Source: Mucor racemosus
Lineage: Eukaryota; Mucoromycota; Mucoromycetes; Mucorales; Mucoraceae
Reading direction: 5' to 3'
Length of the DNA: 64,000 nucleotides
NCBI GenBank assembly: GCA_027405735.1
Contig: JAPEHQ010000002.1
Coordinates: forward strand, 310,001-374,000
The position numbers and the translations under genes are program-made. The notes below the pieces were generated by a model that worked only from the letters and a program-made list of their open reading frames with translations, was not told the origin of the DNA and did no database searches. Below are positions 58,406 through 64,000 of this stretch, in pieces. Position 1 is the stretch's first letter; every line of letters starts with the position of its first letter.

Positions 58406-60847
58406 ATGAAAAGTTGGACTGGAAACGTAAAATAAGAAATGCTACTTGAAATAATCGTATGAAGCATTCTAAAATGTATAACTTTTCACTATTAGAATTC
58501 ACCTGCTGGGAATCGCTCTCCAACATCAGCAAATAGTCCAATATCGGGAAGCAGTAACTCGCCACTTCAACAACCTATTATATTTGTACCTGCACAACAG
58601 CAACAACAACAACAAGCATCATCTCCACAACCTAGTTCTCCTCAACAGGTTGGTTTATTGCTATTTTATAGTTTCTATATGCTCATAATCATTTATAGCA
58701 GCTGCGCTCTCCAAATTCTCCACACAAAACTTCTGGTGAAAGAGATATGCCAAGAGCTGGGCCTATCAATCGTTTAAAAAATGCAACAAGAGACCAAATT
58801 CCTGTTAGTAAATCACCCAGACGTCAAAAATCATCTCGATTTTATGCAAAAGAAAAGATTCAACTAGAGAGAACACCAGGCTTTCATGGTATTGATTTTT
58901 CATGAATTTTCACACATTTCCCGGGATTTAATAACATTTTACATTTTAGAGATACCACCCCACTTAAGAAGTGATTTACTTATTCAAAAGTTACGCCAAT
59001 GTATGGTTATATGTGATTTCTCAGATCCTTCATGCGAATTAAACGAGAAAGAAATCAAAAGACAAACGCTTCAGGAAATTTTGGAATATGTTGGTAATAA
59101 TTTAGGTGTTTTGACATCTGAAGCACCTTATTCGGAAATCGTTAAATTGTTTGCAATCAATTTATTTCGAACAATTCCACCTCAAGTAAACCCTACAGGC
59201 GACGCTTATGATCCAGAAGAAGATGAGCCTGTGCTGGAATTGGCTTGGCCTCATTTACAAATTGTATATGAATTCTTTTTAAGATTTCTGGAATCACCAG
59301 ATTTTAATATTAACTTTGCAAAACGATACATTGATCAAAAGTTCATTTTACAGGTAAGCGTTTATATTCAGTATGAAACATTTGGATTACTTATCATCTA
59401 CTAGTTACTCGAGCTATTTGATAGCGAAGATCCAAGAGAAAGAGACTTTCTTAAAACAACATTACATCGTATTTATGGCAAATTCTTAAATTTACGTGCA
59501 TTCATTCGTAGATCTATCAACAATATATTTTTCCAATTTATCTATGAAACAGAACGACACAATGGTATTGCAGAATTACTTGAAATTTTGGGCAGCATCA
59601 TCAACGGATTTGCCTTACCTTTAAAAGAAGAGCACAAATTGTTCCTTCGACGTGTCTTGATCCCATTACATAAAGTAAAGTCTTTAGCCGTATACCACCC
59701 TCAATTGGCATATTGTGTTGTACAATTTCTGGAAAAAAATCATACACTAGCACAGGAAGTCGTTAATGGATTATTGAGATATTGGCCCAAAGTCAACAGC
59801 CCCAAGGAAGTGATGTTTTTGAATGAACTGGAGGAGGTCTTGGATGTCACTGAAAATGCAGAATTTCAACAATTTATGATTCCCTTATTTACAAAATTGG
59901 GACAGTGTGTATCCAGTACACATTTTCAAGTTGCTGAAAGAGCTCTTTACTTTTGGAATAATGAGTACATTGTTAATTTAATGGCTGAAAATATGAATGT
60001 ACTCATGCCTATTATATTCCCTACATTGTACAAGACGTCAAAAACTCATTGGAACAAAACTATTCTTGGCTTGGTCTATAATGCATTGAAATTATGTATG
60101 GATATTAGTCCTGAATTATTTGATGATTGTGCTAATCAGTACAAGCAACAACGACAAATGTAAGTGCACATCTTGTATGTGGTCGACGAAATACTAACAT
60201 TGTATTTATTCTTTAGTGAAAGAAAGAGACAAAGAGAGAGAGAAGAAAATTGGAAAACATTACAACGTAAAGTTTCTGGTACAAGTGCAGTAACTATCAC
60301 AACTTCTGCTGATAATGACTTTTACGACTTTTCCTTTCCTTCAAGTTCAAAATTTGACGATGAATATGAAGAGGAAGAGGAAGAGGAAGAAGAAGAAGAG
60401 GATGGATATGAAGACGAGGATTGTGAGCATCAAGAGCAAGATTTCGATATAATGACTGATGAAGAAACAGATGCCGAATTAGGTCAAAATAATAGTCAAC
60501 AGCATGAAGAACAACATGATGTTATCCATCCTGATATGGTATGTTTTATTAATTCACTTTAAATGTATACACAAGTAAACTAACTTGGGCTATTTAGCAA
60601 CAATTTGATTCAGGCCCTCAACAACAATTTCAACAATTTAGACGAAAATCTATTATACCCGTCGATGAAACTGTAAGTATTTACAGCCCTTTAAATTTTG
60701 GAAAACTGTGAATTTAACTATTTTTGCTAGGTCTTTAATGAATTATCTCGCCATATAAGCTTAGATGAAGTGATGAACCAAGCTCCGGGAGCAGCTTCAT
60801 CATCATCAGCAGCAAGTAGCCCTATAGATAATAACAATAGCTTTTAG
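58406..60847 (+). CDS. PP2A regulatory subunit B56/B' (RTS1-like)
   Basis: Eight exons: 58406-58426, 58496-58648, 58699-58888, 58950-59353, 59405-60159, 60217-60538, 60598-60672 and 60731-60847, giving 678 residues. The first exon (MKSWTGN) is the least certain. Residues 8-120 are Ser/Pro/Gln-rich and disordered; about 120-510 is the B56 HEAT-like core ([80 protein letters not shown]); then a basic helix ([12 protein letters not shown]) and a Glu-rich acidic tail. B56 subunits select substrates for PP2A, often through LxxIxE motifs, and act at kinetochores and in stress and nutrient signalling; yeast Rts1 is the named counterpart. The core is complete with no breaks. Family call secure. Confidence 0.95.
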
Positions 60848-61527
60848 ACAGGTCAATTAAAAATTTGCAAAATGATTATCCCCCCCCCCCTCTGCCTTTT
60901 TTTTTCTTGATAGATTATTACAACTATTTATCATTTTCTCATAAATTTAAAAATATTTACTGATCTTGACATTCGAGAGGATGCATATAAAGTCTTGAAT
61001 CTGATTTATATTGCTTGAACAACTTTGTGAAATTCTTTAAATATTAGAATGACACTTTTCATGAGATTCAGTAAATGGTGATTTTCTTTTTTCCTAAACA
61101 AATTTCTTAAAAAATAATAATGCTAGAACATTCTTGATACTTATTGAATGTAAATGATGTTCTAGATTTGGCTATTGTTGCATAAATGATGTTGCAAAAA
61201 TTCTCTGGAAACACTCAGAAATTTTTAATTAAAATTCAGTAAAATGATCATATTCACTCTAAATTAAAGATTTCTTAATCAATTCATGGTACTTTTAACT
61301 GAAATAAATGTCAAAGTATTTTCAGTATGATTTTAAATGCATCTACTAGTAGAAATTTACTTTCTATATGTTTTTATCGCAGTAAAAAAAGTTGCATAAA
61401 TCGCAGTGCAGCAACGTTACTGGCACGCGCGGACAAATGAGGGCTTACGCGTCCTCGAAGCTAATTTGAATGTCCATATGATAATTTGCTTTATAATTGA
61501 ATAAAATGTTATTTCTTTAATAAATAA
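60848..61527. other. Intergenic between PP2A B56 and ECM29
   Basis: A C-run near 60881-60890 follows the PP2A stop. A GC-rich patch at 61405-61450 (GGCACGCGCGG, TTACGCGTCC) contrasts with AT-rich flanks and lies about 100 bases before the ECM29 start; a promoter element (ACGCGT is an MluI cell-cycle-box-like core) is possible. Confidence 0.4.
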
Positions 61528-64000
61528 ATGAGCAACGAAGTTCAATTACTTGGTGAGTCAAATATTGAAGATGAAAGCTGAAAAAATATACTGAAAAAGC
61601 ATTGTAGAAAATGTCGAGCTCAAGCTCGCAATGTGCAATACAGATGCACAGTTAGAAAAGACTATACAAGTCTTTCTTCCACCCGTTTTACTTAAATTAG
61701 CCAGCACAAACGCTGAAGCCAAGAAGAAAGTAATGGAAATACTTTCTCATATCAACAAAAGAGTGAAAGCCAACGAAAACATCAAATTACCATTCGATGC
61801 ACTTTTATCACAATTCACTGATACATCAGTTTCAACCTTTGTAAAGAATTTTACCTTGATGTATTTGGAAATGGCTGCAAACCGTTTATCTCCAGAGGAA
61901 ACTGCTCATCATGTACCTGAATTCTTGAAAGGGATCAGCAATAGGCCAGTTCAACAAAGAATTCCATTGCTTCATATTGTATTGCCTGTAAGTAACTACA
62001 ATGTGTTTTTGTGGTTGCTGCTAACATTTAACAATGATAGGTTTTGATTAAATGGAAAATGGATCATGGAAAGCAATTAACAGCAAGAACAGCACTATTT
62101 CATTTCGATGAGAATCCAAATGATATTCCAGTCATCTTGAGTTTCTTTTTAGATGTCATGTTGTATCAACCTTTAACAGCTAGAGAAGTTGCAGAACAAG
62201 AGGAAGAAAGCACCGCACCTAAATATCCTGGATTGAGTCCATTGGCAGTAGAGGAAGTAACCAACAAGGGCAAAATTCAATGGACAACTTCTAAACTTAA
62301 GGATGCTAAATTGGGTATTATGAATTTGATTTTGACTCCTATTTTCACTGATAGTGAAAGATTACCTTTATTGGTTGCGGGCGTATGTGATCCCAATCAT
62401 CAAGTTGTATCTGCATGTGAAGATGGTATGCGTAGATGGACAGGAAATGTTGATTATGAGGATGAATCTACCATTAAATCTTTGTACAAGTTGTATTTGG
62501 GTTCTAAACCTACTGCTAAAGCAGGAAATAAGGATGGTAGATCTCAGGCACCTAATTCTGTCAAATTGCGTATCCTGCAATACCTGTCAAAATCGATTAC
62601 CGCTACAAATATGGTAGCCCCTATGATTCAGGTCATTTTTGACGGCATCTATGGTGATTCGACTACTGCTAAATTACAAAGATCTGCCATGTCATATTTG
62701 CAATGGTGTGCTCGCATGGTAAGAATTGCGTCTATTTGCATTGCAGTACACTAAATCATTTATTATAGAGTAAAGAAGCAAGCATTGGTCCTGTTGCGCC
62801 TGTCATTGTCTCTGGTTTACTTAAATACATTAATGAGAATGAAGAGACACAAGGTTATGATGCTGAAAGTATCAAAGGATATGCCTATGTTGCTTGTGGA
62901 CTTGTTGCTAAGAAGGTCCCCAAAGTCGGATTAGAAGATACACACATGCTCTCGTTGTTCTTTGATAATTTAGAGCAAGAGCAGAAGAATGTTCGTACCT
63001 ATGTCCAAGATGCACTTTCTTCCATGATTGAAATCTACGTAGATATTGCGCAAGATGCGCCCATTTACAATGATTTACAGCAAATTATTCTAAAAGCTGT
63101 TCAAAAGAGTGATTCTTACTCTCGATACATGGCTTTGAAATACGCTAATGCCATTTACCCATTCTCATCTGTATTTGCTCGATATGTTTGTTTATTAGGT
63201 AGCTCTAATGCTGTTGTTAAGCTTGATGTGAAAGAAGAAGCTCGTCGTGGTTTAGTTCCCTTTGTGCGCAACAAATATGGTCTTGTAGAAAATGTAGACG
63301 TAATTCCTCCTACAGAATTGCCACAGTTGAATGAATTGATCAGTTATATTCATGATCATCGTCCTGATGATAACTATTCATTGCTTTCAAAAACACCTGT
63401 AGTCAAGGGGTATCCTGTTGAAGTCTATGCTGAAATATTACGTTTCTTGCGTATGATTTGGATCTTGCAGGTTAATCCTACCAACATTTTGATCGATCAA
63501 TATGTTGCTGATAAGGTAGAGAACAGCATGTCTGAGGACCCTGTTACCATGTTGAATTTCAAAAATAGTGTTACTGATATGTGGTCCAATAATGATGATA
63601 AACAAGTGTTGCAATATTGGTTAGAATTTGTGGAGATTGGTTTAGATCCTGAATTAAAAGGTAAGAATTAAGCGAAATTGCCGTAACATCATTATGTACA
63701 CACGACCAATAACCCTGTCAATAGATTCAATCTTACTTGCTACATCTGCTAAATGTTTACTGGAAACTATCTCACTTGGTCCTTCTTCCATTTCTACTAC
63801 ATTCAAGGATCGGCTCTCATTTTTCAAATCTCTTTCGCTATCAGATAAAATCGATGCTCGTATTTTAGTATCTCATATCTTTGGTATCATTGCTAGTAGT
63901 AGTAGTGTACCTCAAACACAAGTTGAAACCATGTTGTCAGAATTTTGCGATATTTTAGAGGCTCCTGAAGGAAAGCAACAGCAAGCTATGGATCATCGTC
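61528..64000 (+). CDS. ECM29: Proteasome adapter/scaffold ECM29 (N-terminal part, runs off right edge)
   Basis: Exons 61528-61552, 61608-61987, 62041-62718, 62769-63660 and 63725-64000 (continuing) encode about 750 residues of a family near 1,800 long. The tiny first exon (MSNEVQLL) joins in phase to ENVELKLAMCNTDAQLEKTI, then FLPPVLLKLAS, NKRVKANENIKLPFDALL and FTLMYLEMAANRLSPEE, matching the conserved ECM29 N-terminus; the remainder is HEAT-repeat-like helices. ECM29 binds the 26S proteasome, bridging core and regulatory particles; in yeast it stabilises or checks faulty assemblies and inhibits their ATPase, and in animals it links proteasomes to endosomes and motors. Introns follow local norms. 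Missing: the C-terminal 60 percent, outside the window. Confidence 0.93.

Overview
This is AT-rich eukaryotic DNA. Genes carry short (about 50-90 nt) GT-AG introns with TA-rich acceptors, and there is a NodB-type chitin deacetylase, a pyruvate carboxylase without an obvious mitochondrial leader, a P450 tail and many fold-back repeats. Together these point to a fungus, most likely Mucoromycota (Mucorales-like), where chitin deacetylase and chitosan are hallmarks. Species cannot be told from the window. All exon boundaries below were read by eye from splice signals and reading-frame continuity; none is backed by transcripts.

Layout. 1-295: first exons of an unidentified gene leaving the window on the left. 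1.6-6.3 kb: palindrome 1 (1.17 kb arms) with a degenerate 175-bp tandem repeat. 6.4-13.0 kb: chitin deacetylase and a large ASH/MSP-domain protein, both on the minus strand. 13-25 kb: gene-poor, with an LTR-like repeat, an unidentified broken reading frame, and palindrome 2 (1.69 kb arms, 2.7 kb loop). 25.0-25.7 kb: the last three exons of a cytochrome P450 without its front. 26.6-34.0 kb: two intact plus-strand genes, a SIRT1/Sir2-class deacetylase and SAC3/GANP (TREX-2 mRNA export). 34.5-36.8 kb: a Tc1/mariner-type MITE, an RNase H-like relic, an LTR-like repeat and a solo copy of the palindrome arm. 37.0-43.6 kb: pyruvate carboxylase and a GAR-domain (KAR9-like) microtubule protein, both minus. 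44.9-56 kb: gene-poor, with a broken C2H2 zinc-finger gene, palindrome 3 (46.07-51.15 kb) carrying a captured dynein intermediate-chain exon in one arm only, a degenerate minisatellite, LTR-like pieces and other relics. 56.6-64.0 kb: a multi-pass membrane protein, a PP2A B56 regulatory subunit and the front of the proteasome scaffold ECM29, all plus.

The intact genes are housekeeping and not functionally linked: cell wall, chromatin, mRNA export, anaplerosis, spindle or nuclear positioning, phosphatase targeting and proteasome quality control. Between them lie repeat islands in which long inverted repeats, LTR-like fragments and gene fragments recur together. The most notable observations are the dynein exon with its intron edges retained inside a fold-back repeat, palindromes built from one arm family in opposite polarities, a GC-AG intron in SAC3, and a 44-A run directly after a splice donor.
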